A DNA stretch of 64,000 nt, taken from assembly GCA_963565915.1 (NCBI GenBank), contig OY751493.1, positions 1,240,001 through 1,304,000 on the forward strand, read 5' to 3'. Both the position numbers and the translations under genes were made by a program. This stretch comes from Entoloma clypeatum (Eukaryota; Basidiomycota; Agaricomycetes; Agaricales; Entolomataceae). The notes under the pieces are model-generated. The model ran no database searches and was not told the origin of the DNA. It saw only the letters and a program-made list of their open reading frames with translations. Shown here piece by piece: positions 22,055 through 34,208 of this stretch; the stretch's first letter is position 1; every line of letters starts with the position of its first letter.

Positions 22055-22194
22055 TCTGTTGGGATGTGATTTTGTGTAAAATAGATGGATCTCATTCAGT
22101 TCGAAAATCAATGACATTTCAAAACAAGTGTGCCCAATTTGGCTGGACCATAATGCAAGCATCACAGTCAGGTGACGTTGGAAGTTAGTGGATA

Positions 22195-22624
22195 TCCCCT
22201 ACCTTACCTGTAGTTCCTCAGTTCGAATATCAACTAAGTTCACTCCTCTACTCTCAGTTCATGCCAGAGATCCTCACCATGATACAATACACCAACGACA
22301 TCATCATCTTCTGCTCTTCCTCCATTGTTACCCTTTGACAAGCTCAGTACTGTGTCCGAGTCACAACTCTGACGTCGTCTGATCACTTTCACGTCAGTGT
22401 GTCCCTCACTGAGATCTCTCCAAGAACCTCTGCACCTCCAACCTCTCCTCTGACCTCCTGAATTGGGACACCTTATCCAACAAACGGTGGTGCAACACAT
22501 ACATTGAAGCCACGTTCCTCCCCTTCATTGTTCCTCCGCATTTCTGGAGTTCTGCTCCGGTCTCAGTCCTACATCTGACCTCCAACAGACTCTGACGAAG
22601 CTCCAATGTTTCATCTACTTAACA
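22195..22624 (+). repeat. Ty3-2-type LTR fragment
   Basis: The sequence follows the 3' LTR of Ty3-2 in order: CAGTTYGAATATCAACT, then GTGCAACACATACATTGAAGCC, then GAAGCTCCAATGTTT, ending TTAACA at 22,624. Its first part is missing and it is not preceded by matching internal sequence, so it is a decayed partial LTR. Confidence 0.6.
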
Positions 22625-22682
22625 GATGCCCCAGGTGTCAGGCAGGAATCAAGGGGCGCTTACCTGGGTCGTGACATGGCAC

Positions 22683-25210
22683 TAGTGTTTGAAGGTTCAG
22701 TCTATGTAGACCTGAACCGGACTGAACTGAACTGAAAAATAGACCACATTGGGCTGAAATGCAGTCTAAGGTCTATACGTTTTAGAAAATTTAGACTGCA
22801 GTTCAGTCTAGATTTTTTTTTTTGACTTAGACCACAAAAAGCCCGGTCTAAACAGGTCTAGACCGGTCTTTTTGCCCTTTGGGATGCACCTCCAACCCCC
22901 CCCCCCCCCCTCCCCCCCCCTAATATTCTACAATTTTTGGAGATTTTTCAGTATTCTGCATAATATTCTATATATTTATAGTCCAATTTTATTGGTCTAA
23001 GGCTTGTTTTTGAAGCTACAACTGAGTGGAATACATTTCTAGCTTGTATATAAAGTCTTGCTCAGAGTCATAAAGGTTAAAAATTGAGTGAAGCATGGTG
23101 GAAACATATCTACAACATATGATTACAGTGTTATTTTTTTGTATCTGTGTTTACAGTGCTATTTTTTGTTGTATCTGTACTATTATTACAGTGTTTTGTT
23201 ATATCTCTCATTGCTGAGTCAGCAATGGATGCTTCAGTTCAATGTTGGATGATGCACAATGCGCACATCAAACATGTCAAATACATGTAAACAAATCTCC
23301 AAAAACATCGCACATCTGCTTATTTTGTCTACCCAGTAACAAGTAAGGGTTTCTACTATATTAATTAGGTAGGTTGGCATTATATGTCACTCAATATGTA
23401 TTTATTTCATGAATTTTCGCCACGGATTTGAGCATATAGCAATGTGACGCTTTACACCAAACAATAGTACAAATGCATTGCGCAGGCACACGTGGTGCCT
23501 TCCTCATGATCTAATCATTTTAATAATAGTTTAATATGATAGAACTCATCAATATATATGTATTCACCTTCTGAAACACCTTGTATAATTTTTAGATCTC
23601 TAGATAAGATAGAAGTGATGAAATGTGCATTTTTCAGTAAAAGTGTCATATCTCTATAATGAATGAACCAAATTTGAAAAACAAATGTGCTATGAGATCC
23701 CCTGAATGTGGGAAATCCAAAGGTGAAATAAAGAATTTGGTCAAATTTTCGCCCTATTTTGCTCATATTCATCTTATTAAGTTCTTGTGCTTGATTTGAA
23801 TGGTCTGAGTAGGTTTACATACAATGTTACAATAGTATATATACAGTGCATATAGACTACAGTGATTGGGAGGAAGTATGAAAATGTTGTTTTTGTGTTT
23901 GAGAAAACCCATGATGATGCACTGTTCATCACGATTTACAGTGTGTTTTGATACATCATTTTAGAATACAGACTTTCTATCATACATAGCTGATGTATTT
24001 AACTTTATATATACTTGATATAGGTTTCTAAATATCTCTACATAAGTTAAGATCTGTTTTTAGGGCTTGTGGTGCCACGGTTTGGGCATTGAGGCCTCAT
24101 GTTTCAACGATGCTCATCGCTCGGCATCAATTGCCAAGCACTTTTGGCAATTGCCAAAAGTCAAACCATAATTCGACAAACAGCCAATGAAATGTTCCCA
24201 CACTTTTTTTATCCCCCCCTCCACTCCATCTGGCCACCACTTCCGCCCAACAGCCACCACTCATGCCCAACGGCTACCATTCATGCCACATGGGCCCCTC
24301 TAGCGCCCAATGGCCCTCTTTTGTGCTGAACGGCGTCCAGTCGCGCCCAACGCCCTCCATTTGAGCCCAACAGCCGCCCCTCATGTCCAACTGCCACGAC
24401 CCGTGTCTGATGCCCCATTTCATGCCCAACGGCATCTCTTCGCGCCCAATGGTCCCTCTAGCGCCCAACGGCATCCACTGGCACCCAACGCCCTTCCTGC
24501 TCATGCAACACCCTCCTTTCATGTACAACACCCTTTCTTCAAGCCCAACTGCCCCCTTTCGCGCCCAACTGCCCCCTTTCATGCCCAATGGCCCCCTCTA
24601 GCACCCAATGGCATCCACTGGCACCCAACACCCTTCCTTCGCATGTATAGCCCTCCAACTTGCGCCAACGCTCTCCTTTCGCATGCAACAGCCTCTCTTT
24701 GTGTGCAATGCTCTTCCTTCAGCCCCAAGCCCAACGGCCGCCTCTTGCACCCAACTGCTGCAACCCACACCCAACTGCCGCGACCCATGCCCAACTGTCC
24801 CCTTTCGTGCCCAATGGCCCCCTCTAGCGCCCAACGCCCTTCCTTTGCATGCACCGCTCTTCAACTTGCGCCAACACCCCTCCCTTTGCGTGCAACACCC
24901 TCTTTTTGAGCCCAACAGCCCCTTCTTGTGCACAACACCCTCTCACGGCGTCCACTGGTAGCCAATGGCCTCCATTCATGCCCACTGACATTACGTACAA
25001 CCTCTGTATATATTTAGATAAAATGTATTATACAAAACTGGTTCTGACTGGTGCAGACCAGTTCAGTCCACCCTCTGTGGGTCTGATGGACCAGTTCTGT
25101 GTGGTCCAGTCTGGTCTTTTACCATTCTGCAGTTTTGAAAGACTGGTCTTGGTCTCGGCCCATGCCTTTCGGAGGCAAAAAACCAAACCAAACCAAACCC
25201 TCAAACACTA
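22683..25210. mobile_element. hAT-like non-autonomous element A (2.5 kb) with 8-bp target duplication
   Basis: The ends are TAGTGTTTGA (22,683) and TCAAACACTA (25,201-25,210). They are flanked by a perfect 8-bp duplication CATGGCAC (22,675-22,682 and 25,211-25,218), as in hAT elements. The left subterminal region carries many GGTCTA/TAGACC motifs and a poly-C tract (22,892-22,920). The right end carries (AACCA)n next to the terminus and GACCAGT motifs. The centre is AT-rich, followed by a CCCAACGGCC-type minisatellite. No transposase frame is seen, so it needs a transposase in trans. Partial relatives lie at 42,895-43,372, 44,051-44,965 and 34,209-34,640. Confidence 0.85.
24225..24990. repeat. 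CCCAACGGCC-type minisatellite inside element A
   Basis: About 50 degenerate short units built on GCCCAACGGCCnnC or GCCCAATGGCC fill this tract. They create long but meaningless open frames on both strands. The same unit recurs at 34,260-34,560, 36,075-36,480, 37,030-37,190 and, inverted, 44,285-44,710. Confidence 0.85.
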
Positions 25211-25218
25211 CATGGCAC

Positions 25219-25670
25219 AGAGGGTCAGGTCTGTGGCTGATGCATCTGGGGCATTGTCATGGCAAGGCGGAGAGGGTGGTTGAGGCATTGTGGGGTGGTT
25301 TGATGACATAGCATGACAAGGGCAGCTGGGCAAGTTGGGAGGCGGTGTGACAGCCTTCAGCACTAGTTGTCATGTCTGTCAGTGCATAGGTAACAAAGAT
25401 AGAGAGGTGGGCTCACTCATTGCAGCCAACAACACCAGGCATGGCTGGTGGTGATGTGGCACAGCGAGGGCAGTTGGGGTCAATGAGCAGCTGAGGATGA
25501 CGATAGGGGGAGGTCTTACCTGTGGTTGCTGTGGTTGTGATGTGCCATGGTGAGAGAGGTGAGTGGTGGTTGAAAGAGAAGAGAAAATTGAAACTCACCT
25601 GATTTGTCAGTGATGTGTGGTCATGTTGTGGCAGTGAGTATATAGTAAGCCCACCCACCACTCTCAATTG
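25219..25670. other. Non-coding stretch, nothing recognised
   Basis: GC-rich, G-run-containing DNA between element A and the SINE-like repeat. No conserved frame, terminal repeat or match to other parts of the window was found. Confidence 0.4.
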
Positions 25671-25671
25671 C

Positions 25672-26012
25672 CCCCATGGTCCATTGGTTTCTCTCATTGC
25701 TGCATTGCATTCAGTGGGTCTTCAGTTCAATTCTCGCAGGTGCCTTTATTATTATTATTATTATTATTGCATTCCTATACACTCTGATGGAGTCTGATGG
25801 AGTCTGTTGGAGTCTGATGGACTCCACTCTGAAAAAGCAAAAACTGTGGATCAGTGCTGGACCCTCAGTCCATCACACTCCACAGAGTCCACTGGATAGA
25901 AGTCTATTGGAGTTCTATGGAGTCCGATGGACTATGATTGGACTTCACAGGACTGTACAGCCAAAAACCCACTCCTATGGGATTTTTCAATCCTATAGGA
26001 GTCCTATTGGAG
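25672..26012 (+). repeat. SINE-like block: degenerate tRNA head, (ATT)n, GGAGTCTGATGGA repeats
   Basis: An A-box-like TGGTCCATTGG (25,678) and a B-box-like AGTTCAATTC (25,725) are spaced as in tRNA-derived SINEs. They are followed by (ATT)9 at 25,749-25,777 and a tract of degenerate GGAGTCYRATGGA units to about 26,012. The cloverleaf is poor, so the SINE label is tentative; the simple repeats are plain. Confidence 0.35.
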
Positions 26013-27229
26013 TATCAGGAGAGGTCTGTGGAGGTAGCGGAGATGACCTGGCAAAAGACATCAAGGTTGGAGACTCCTTCAAGAGCTGTGGACAGAAAGT
26101 AATACTGCCCAATACCCAGTCAATCATAAGATTGTAGCGGATGAGCCAGTTGTATCCAAGAACCATAGAACAGGAGGAATTGAGCAGAGTCACATAGGCT
26201 GTAATGGCCATATATTCACCAGAGAAAAAGTATACAGGGAGATCAACTGCCTGAATAATGACGGAATTGGATATTCCATCAAATAATTTAAGTTTGATCA
26301 GAGATATGGAGATGAAAGGGAGTTTATAAGATGAAGCATAACTGGAGTCTATAAAACTGGAGTCTTGGCTTGAGTGGCACATGCCTTAGCCTTAGAGGCA
26401 GAGGATGAAGACTTCAGACAATCTTTTGCGATATGTCCTGCTTTGCTGCAAAACATGCAGAGATTGTTGTCAAAACAGTGCTTGTGTTCCCCCAGAGTTA
26501 GCTTTTCATCTTTTCTGAGTTTATCAGAGATGTCAGACTTGGACGCAGAGGAAGGCTTTGACTGTTTGCTCTGGTTCAGTGTCTGCAGTTTGGCTTTGGA
26601 GGTTTTGTCGGGGTTTGTAGAGGGAGTTTTTGCTTCAGATTTGTCAGATTTGGGTGCGGACTTGTCAGAGTGGAATTTCTTGCACTGATATTTCCAGTGG
26701 CAAGCATCCATGGTTTTTGCTAGCTTCTTAAGTGCTGGTAATGTGCTTGGTTTTACTTGAGTCCCAAGGACATCTTTAATCTGTTCTGCTAACCCGGAGT
26801 AGTACTGGTGATGCAGGGTGGAGCTGTTCCAGTGTGTCTTAGCAGCAAGGCATGTGAACTTGACATTATATTTGAGAATGTGTTCATTCTCACCCATTTT
26901 GAGATTGTCCAAAGAATCAGCAGCATCTGTGATGGGATCAATGACCCCAAATTCTGTGTGGAGAAATTAGTCTGGGGGGTTGTCCAGGTCTGGTTGGATG
27001 ATGAAATGCTCGAAGTAATCGTCGGAGGATGTGTGGCTTTGTCAGTCGGATAACGAGTGGCTGTCAGAGATGTTTAACATAAGTAAAGTGGTCAGATGCA
27101 AGTAATGTATATAGTAACAAGATTCATAACAGTAAGTATACATAATAAGTATTTGTCAAAATGATCGGAGGTGTCGGAGGTGTCGGAATTGGTCAGAAAT
27201 CATTGGAGCTGATCAGACTGTATGTAGCA
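26010..27229 (-). pseudogene. Ty3-2-like fragment: LTR start, gag, protease region
   Basis: On the minus strand the LTR start (TGCTACAT at 27,229, matching the Ty3-2 LTR to about 27,030) runs into gag without a leader. The gag reads to 26,349 with a CCHC knuckle (CMFCSKAGHIAKDC near 26,465). The protease-proximal segment follows ([10 protein letters not shown] near 26,290; [19 protein letters not shown] near 26,130). It parallels Ty3-2 throughout. Everything beyond the protease is missing, and the LTR-gag fusion indicates an internal deletion. Confidence 0.8.
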
Positions 27230-27546
27230 CCTACAGATTCCCCAATCTTAGTCACACACAACAGAGTTTGAATTATCCCAACTTCTCCTTTTGTAATACA
27301 TAATCAGTTGTTTATTACTGTTTTTGATTCAGCCATTACAATACAGACTAACTGCATAATAATAAGACACCTTGATTCACTATTGAACAATGTCATTTGT
27401 TAACATGGTAGGTATCGCTCTCAGTCATTGTACAAATTATATGCTCACTCTATCGCCATTCCAGATTAAGTCCACCATGCAGTAACTATTTTCTCGGAGT
27501 TACAATGACATACCAAATATTCTGATAAACTATGTTGTTTTTTGGT

Positions 27547-28089
27547 ATGATCAGAACTGCTTCTCGTTTTGTACGACTCCCCTGGATGTCGACTTTGTAT
27601 AGCGAAGACAATTGGGAAAAGACAAACGCTACTTCCAATAACAAGATGAAGGTATGCACCACATAACTATATTTTTCTATATGTATTATTTGACACATTC
27701 TATTGAAGCCTTTAATAGAAGCAATGGACCAATATGGTGGGGTGTATGTATCGCAGGAACATCTGAGTCTGGAAGAGTACTTTTGTGAGTCAGGTGCTGT
27801 TGATTCTTTATCAAATGATGTGGCACAAAAATTCTTCACATTTTGTGCCATCGACATTGGAAACTGGATCAATGGCGACTGTGCCCAAGATTGCCGGATG
27901 CTTAGTGCTCCTAACCCAGATACAAAAGATGATGTTGTTAAGGCATATTCAGTCAGTTCCTCATTAATTCTTTTAATAATCTGTCTCATCAATCAAATGC
28001 AACTACCAGACGAGTCAAGACATTGCGCTTCTTTGAAGACTTCACCAGTAACCCATTCAGCACGCCAGAAGCCCGACAGGAGGAGCTAA
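27547..28089 (+). CDS. Hypothetical two-exon gene fragment
   Basis: An ATG at 27,547 starts a 105-bp exon that splices across a 57-bp GT-AG intron (27,652-27,708) in phase 0. It joins an open frame starting PLIEAMDQYGGVYVSQEHLS and running to 28,089. I do not recognise a domain. The last part overlaps, in another frame, the first readable codons of Ty3-5 at about 27,960. The end may therefore be chimeric, for example a host exon cut by the retroelement. The neat intron is the main argument that the first half was once a real gene. It could still be chance. Confidence 0.3.
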
Positions 28090-28414
28090 GTCCTCGAGAC
28101 AGTATTGATTTTACACTCATCCAGCAGTACATCGAATCGGAGATCCATCACATCCTACAGCAGGTGCTTGACGAAGAACTAGACAACGATGAGCATCGCC
28201 CCCACGGCGAGATAGCAGAGAGCATCCATCTTGCTCGGCAACACCAGATCACGTGTTACAACGCCTGACAGAACGAACTCGAAAGCTTTCGCGTTCAAGA
28301 AGGACCTCAGACAGGTCGGATCACAGAGATCAGAGAGTTTATCGGTGTCCAGACAACCGTTATCAGAAGATTGATTAGGACGCTCACATCGAGACGTCCC
28401 AGAGCCACATCATC

Positions 28415-29617
28415 ATGTCTTACTCGAAGCAGCAGATCTACGCCCACTTCACCATCAAAGAACAACAGACCGAGTACAACCGCTGGGCACGAAACGAGAG
28501 ACTTGACCCCTTCTCGTGACCAACAGACGCGCAGGAACAGAGATTCCTTAGAGATTTACAGAGGAAATACTCTGAACGTTTTGCCACCGATTCCGCCAAC
28601 GAGTCCCCTGACGAATTTACTTTTGACTCCGCGCAGTCAGATATCGAACAGACGCCTAGAACAGGGACTCATTTTCAATCCTTACCTGTATCCCAAACCC
28701 CATCTTCATCCCAACAACCCAACTCCTCTTCTCCTCTGCAGACTCTAAACATGGCAGAAGCTCCGGCTGTACAAACAATGGATACATCCAAGATCATCAA
28801 GGATCCTGGGATGTTCAAGGACAGATACACCTTTGACGAGTGGTGGAAGGCCACCAAACTATACATCAGGTTCCAAAAGAGCCTCACAGACGATCAGAAG
28901 ATTCTTGCGGTGCTATCCCGCATGATGGAAGGGTCCGGCAGACACTGGGCCAGTAACAAGTTAGATGCTCTTGCCGTTGACAACAAGAACATCACCTGGC
29001 TAGGCTTTTCCGATGATATCGCCACACGATTCTCCATCGCCAACAAGTCGGTCGCTGCCAAAGCCAGACTTGAAGTCCTGAAACAAGAGAAACGTACTGT
29101 TGATGAATTCTTGGATGAATTCGAAGAACTCTTGAAACTGTCAAACCTTGGCGAAGAAACTGGGAAATATATCCTAGAGAAGAACGTCAACCGCAGAATC
29201 TCTGAACAAGTGGCTAGCGATGGCAAGACGTACACCGATTACGCAAAGGAGATCCGAAACAAGGGACGACAGATGGAAGGACATGCACTGGTCATCCGAG
29301 GTGGCGGCGACATGCGCACCGGATCGGGTACCACTTATGGTGGTCAGGGCAAAGCCATGGAAATCGACAAAGCAGGAGTAGCCTGTTGCTACAACTGTCA
29401 ATGCTTCGGTCATCTGGCTAAAGACTGTAGCGCTCCAAAGAAGAAAGATGGTCGCAAGTGTTTCAACTGTGACCAAGAAGGCCATATCGTGTGCAACTGC
29501 CGCAAGCCAAAGAAGAACTCCAGAAGGGTTAGGAAGGTGTCTGAGAAAGATGCCGAGAATGATGAAACCACAATCTTAGAAGCTGACAAGAAGGATTTTC
29601 CTAAAGGGTCCGATTAA
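28415..29617 (+). pseudogene. Ty3-5 gag with two zinc knuckles (one stop)
   Basis: From ATG 28,415 the frame is open except for TGA at 28,517. It covers a capsid domain (FTFDEWWKATKLYIRFQ near 28,830) and two CCHC knuckles, CYNCQCFGHLAKDC (about 29,389) and CFNCDQEGHIVCNC (about 29,459). Upstream, in another frame, 27,958-28,470 encodes a further acidic segment (QQYIESEIHHILQQVLDEEL near 28,120) with one stop, possibly a leader ORF or earlier gag part. The 5' LTR is absent. Confidence 0.85.
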
Positions 29618-29658
29618 ATGATGCTAAGTCGCGACCCTTATCTATTAAACGGACTTGC

Positions 29659-32600
29659 TTGCCTTGTATGACTGCAGACAATAGAACCCATGTCATCCCT
29701 GCCAAGCGAGCCGCTGCGTCAGCTAAGATTGTGAAGGGAGATAACCCTCCGAAAAGACGAGAAATCAGGCTGTTAGCTCAGCTCAAAACACGACGAGGAC
29801 CAAAGGTTATCCGACCCGAGGTTGACAGCGGATGTGAACGCACATGCATCCATCCCAGAATAGTATGCGAACAGAACCTCCCCACGCGAGGAATACCACC
29901 CATAGCAATTCTAAATGTGGATGGATCACCAAATCGACAACAGAAAGCGAGCCAACTTGCCGAAGTCAAACTGGATTTGGGAGCACATCAGGAAACCATG
30001 GAAGCAATGGTACTGGACATTGGGAGAACGGACATGCTCTTGGGACATGACTGGTTGGTACATCACAACCCCACAATCAATTGGACAACCAGCGCGGTAA
30101 CATTTAACCAGTGCCCAACAACATGTCGAACCAAACACTCGGATTTCAGGATTAACCTTGATGGTTGCAAACACCGGGTTCGCATGGTTGAGGTGCGCGA
30201 CAAAGATGCACCCAAAAAGTCGGATCAGAAATGGAAGCCTGGAGACCCTATCTTGGAAGCTGTCACTCCCACACCACCTCCCACAACCAAACGACCCTCA
30301 TATGTTGAACGATTTGCCCATCTTTTCGAGAAAGAGAACTTTGATAAGATCCCAAAAGAGAGGGAATGGGACCATGGTATTGAACTTACACCGGACGCAC
30401 CAAAGGAACTAGGGGGAAATACATATCCTATGACGCAAAAGGAACAAGAGGAATTGGACGCATTCATTGAAGAGGGTCTAGCAACAGAAAAGAATTGCCC
30501 GTCCAAATCCCCTTATGCCTCCCCTTGCTTCTTCATCAACAAGAAGGATGGCTCCAAACGATTGGTACAAGATTACCGCATGGTCAATAAATTCACGGTC
30601 AAAGACAAGTTCCCACTCCCACGAATATCTGATCTCTTGGACGTACTGAAAGATGCGGTCTACTTCAATAAAATGGACATCATGTGGGGCTATAACAACG
30701 TCTGAATTAAGGAGGGCGATGAATGGAAAGCTGCCTTCCTCACCAGTCGAGGATTGTTCGAACCATTGGTTATGTTTTTTGGTCTTTGCAACTCCCCGGG
30801 AACGTTCTCTCGAATGATGGCTAGTCTATTCCAGGACCAGATCCGCCGACGTATCTGTGTGATCTACATGGATGACATCGTGGTTATCGGTAAAACCAAG
30901 GAAGAACTCGTGCGAAACACTGAAGAAATCCTACAGATCCTATCGGACAATGATTTGTTCCTAAAGGAAAAGAAGTGTTTATGGGAAGTAACGAAATGTC
31001 CTATATTGGGATATGTGGTTGGTGAGGGACGTGTTGAGATGGAAACTGAGAAGGTGGATACAATTCAAAACTGGCGAGCACCCACATCAAAAAAGGAAGT
31101 TCAGAAGTTCCTTGGATTTGCTAACTTCTATCGACGTTTTATTGAAGGGTACTCAAACATCGCAAAACCTCTCACCGCGCTCACAGGCGGTACGGCATTT
31201 ACTTGGGGACCAACAGAGCAGCAAGCTTTTGAAGGTCTCATATGGGCAATTACATCGGCACCAGTCTTGGCATTACCGAAACCAGAGGGACAGTTCAGGG
31301 TTGAAACCAATGCATCGGGCTATGTAATTGGAGCAGTACTCTCTCAGAAGCAAGACGACAAATGGCACCCCATCACGTCCTTGTCGCGGACCATGTCCGC
31401 GGCCGAACAGAATTACGAGATATACGACAAGGAACTCCTGGCAGTCGTGGAAGCATTGAAAGATTGGAGACACTATCTGCTTGAAGCCAGGGAACGTTTC
31501 GAGATCTTGACCGATCACAAGAACCTGGAATATTTCCGTCATCCTCAGGACCTAAATCAACGACAGCGACGCTGGAAAATGAAGTTACAAGACTATGACT
31601 TCGAATTACGGCATGTGCCCGGCAAGACCAATGCAAAAGCGGACATCCTGTCACGCTTACCCTGGTATGAAGCAGAACTCGAACCACAGGACAGTGACCA
31701 AATGCTCAAGGAGGGACTATTCTTGAAACGGTTGGAATCAGAAGATGTGGTACAAATGGAGATGTTCACGGAGGAACAATTCTTTGAAGGGGGTGAAACA
31801 TCTGATTCCATCAAAATTGGAAACATCACAACCATCAAAAACCCATGGATCGCACACATCAAGGCTTCGAACCGCATGGAGACAGAAGTAGTGCAGGGCC
31901 TGAAAAAGAATCCTCATTGGTATCAACAGGAGAATGGGATCACCTATGCAGGAGAACAAGTCTATGTCCCGCCAGATCCACAATTGCGACAAGAATTGAT
32001 GTTTGAATCACACGATGCACCAGTGGCTGGACATCCAGGACAGTACCAGACACATGAACTCCTCACTCACACCTACTGGTGGCCTACCATACTGCATGAT
32101 GTGAAGAAGTATGTGAAGGGTTGCGACACTTGTCAACGCAACAAGATTAACCGACAAAAGTGACATGCTCCGCTACATCCCCATGCAGCACCAAGTCACC
32201 CATGGGAAGACATAGGAATCGACGTTGTGGGACCAATACCAGAATCTGATGGAAAAGACGCAATTCTGGTCATCACGGATAGACATTCGAAGATGCTTCA
32301 CCTCATTCCGACAACCGTGGAACTATCAGCTGAAGGATTAGCCAAGATCTATCAGGATCAGATATGGAAGCTTCATGGGATCCCCAAGAAGATCATCAGT
32401 GATAGGGGACCGCAGTTCGCCGCGAAGTTCATGGAGATACTCTGCCGCATGTTAGGGATCAAGAGGAACCTGTCCACCGCATACCACCCACAGACTGATG
32501 GACAGGCCGAGCGATCGCATCAGGAAACAGAAGCATTCTTACGAAACTTTGTCAACCACCTACAGGATGATTGGGCTGAATGGATCGCAATCGCAGAGTT

Positions 32601-33267
32601 CCAGTACAATGACAAAGAACATCAGGCAACGAAGCACACCCCATTCTACCTCAACTACGGTTTACATCCGTGGAAGGGAGAACTCATGTTAGAAGATACC
32701 AATCCGGCTGCCAACGACTTCTTGAAAAAACTCAAACAGGCACGAGAAGAAGCCAATGCTGCGCTGAAACAAGCACAGGATCAGATGAAGAAGACAGTTG
32801 ACACACGGAGAAGTCCATCTCGGAACTACCACATTGGAGACAAGATGTGGCTGGAAGGGTCTAACATCAGGACCGATCGCCCCTCAAAGAAACTTGACGC
32901 ACTCCGACATGGACCATTCAAAGTCCTAGAGAAGAAAGGAGCTAGCACGTACCTTCTTGATCTTCCGAAGACATGGAAGATGATTCACCCTGTGTTCAAC
33001 GAGACCCTGTTGTCACCATATGAAACTCCGAAGTATGCCTTCCAGAAAAAGAAACCAGCCCCTGATCCGATCATTGTTGAAGGACGAGAAGAGTACCATG
33101 TGTCTATGATCCTAGACTCTCGAAAGTTCCACGGAAAGATCCAGTACCTCGTCCAGTGGGAAGGATATGGTCCAGAAGAGAACACATGGGAACCTCGAAC
33201 TAATGTTCAGAACGCTCAAGATTTGATCCGTGATTTCCATCGGCAGAACCCGTCTCGTCCACAATAA
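29659..33267 (+). pseudogene. Ty3-5 pol: protease to chromodomain, nearly intact
   Basis: Order of domains: protease (PEVDSGCERT near 29,815), RT (KKDGSKRLVQDYRMVNKF near 30,541; catalytic IYMDDIVVIGK near 30,865), RNase H (TDHKNLEYFRH near 31,510), integrase zinc domain (GHPGQYQTHELLTHTYWW near 32,030; CDTCQRN) and core ([18 protein letters not shown] near 32,400; TDGQAERSHQE near 32,493), and a chromodomain (YLVQWEGYGPEENTWEP near 33,145). Only two in-frame stops are visible, both TGA where Arg is expected (30,703 and 32,161). This is the best preserved pol in the window. The 3' LTR is present and the 5' LTR missing. Confidence 0.92.
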
Positions 33268-33401
33268 AAGACGAGTTCTCAAAACCCATGGCAGTATCGA
33301 CCTCATCAGTCAACCATACACCGAGTTCCCCGCTCTAGTCTTCTCCCTGCCCAATATAGCCACCCCATTCTTCTTTTACCTTTCAACCATCCTCACTGCC
33401 A

Positions 33402-33772
33402 TGTCAAACACCATCGTCACCTCCACCTCCACCACCGACATCAACCCTGCCATCGCCGCCCTTATGAACGAAGCGCTCTCCATGAGAGACCAAATCCATG
33501 CCCTTGAAACTTCTCTCGCCGATTTCCTTCATCGCCAGATGAATATCCGACTTCATTCGTTGTCCAATCTCCCCGTCGCCCCGACTCCTGAAGAGAAACA
33601 AATTCTCGGGAATTACACCAGCACCCTCGTCATTGAAAATCGACGCATTCGGCTGGCCATCAAAGGCCTTGAACTCGCCGTAGCCATCAACAAGGAGTTG
33701 ATATATGATTGGAGCCTCAAGGAAAGTCCAAACTGGACCGATCCCGGCAACAACGAGGGATGGGGACAGTGA
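33402..33772 (+). CDS. Ty3-5 extra 3' ORF, 123 residues
   Basis: An open frame from ATG 33,402 to 33,772 lies between the chromodomain stop and the polypurine/LTR start of Ty3-5, in sense orientation. It predicts a Thr/Ser N-terminus, a long helix with heptad-like spacing (NEALSMRDQIHALETSLADF) and a Trp-containing C-terminus. No known domain was recognised. A similar position in Ty3-1 holds the Cys-rich tail ORF, and in Ty3-2 the antisense zinc-cluster gene. Extra genes near the 3' LTR therefore seem usual in this group, with different contents. Confidence 0.5.
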
Positions 33773-33806
33773 CTCTGTGAGGACACAGAGCTTGGAGAGG
33801 GGAACA

Positions 33807-34208
33807 TGTTACGGACTCTACGGTATGAGGACCACATCATATCTTTTACTTATCGGCCCGACTTGGCGCCCTCTTACGAACTCACTATGTCTAATGTCTA
33901 CTTTCGCAACCTTCGATTCCCAGTCTGACTCATTACATTACTTCGTCATCCCCTTTAGTATACTTCGCTCCCACGCTGACTTGCTTTCCGCAGTCAGCTT
34001 ACTCACTGTACATAGCCTTCCGCAGTCGCCTTACTCATGCGCACTGCCTTCCGCAGTACTGACTCATCCGCTACCGCCTATAGTTAGTACCTATATAAAC
34101 CTCTTGTACTGTAGTAGATTCCTTAGATTTAGCAATCACTTTGCTCTTCGCCTTTCCACTTTCCTGCATACTCTGCCCGAACCTTGGAACGGTTTGTTAA
34201 GCATAACA
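33807..34208 (+). repeat. 3' LTR of Ty3-5
   Basis: The 402-bp LTR begins TGTTACGGAC (33,807), contains a TATA-like CTATATAAACC near 34,090, and ends TTAAGCATAACA (34,208). The same terminal CATAACA closes the solo LTR at 41,374-42,148. A hAT-like minisatellite fragment follows directly. Confidence 0.8.

Noticed and set aside
24225..24990. Long open frames of 90-200 codons on both strands
   Set aside because: They are produced by the CCCAACGGCC-type minisatellite, whose unit lacks stops in several frames; composition is repetitive with no domain.
27486..27992. Minus-strand frame of 168 codons
   Set aside because: It overlaps the plus-strand two-exon frame, and the plus strand has the better splice structure; no domain on either.
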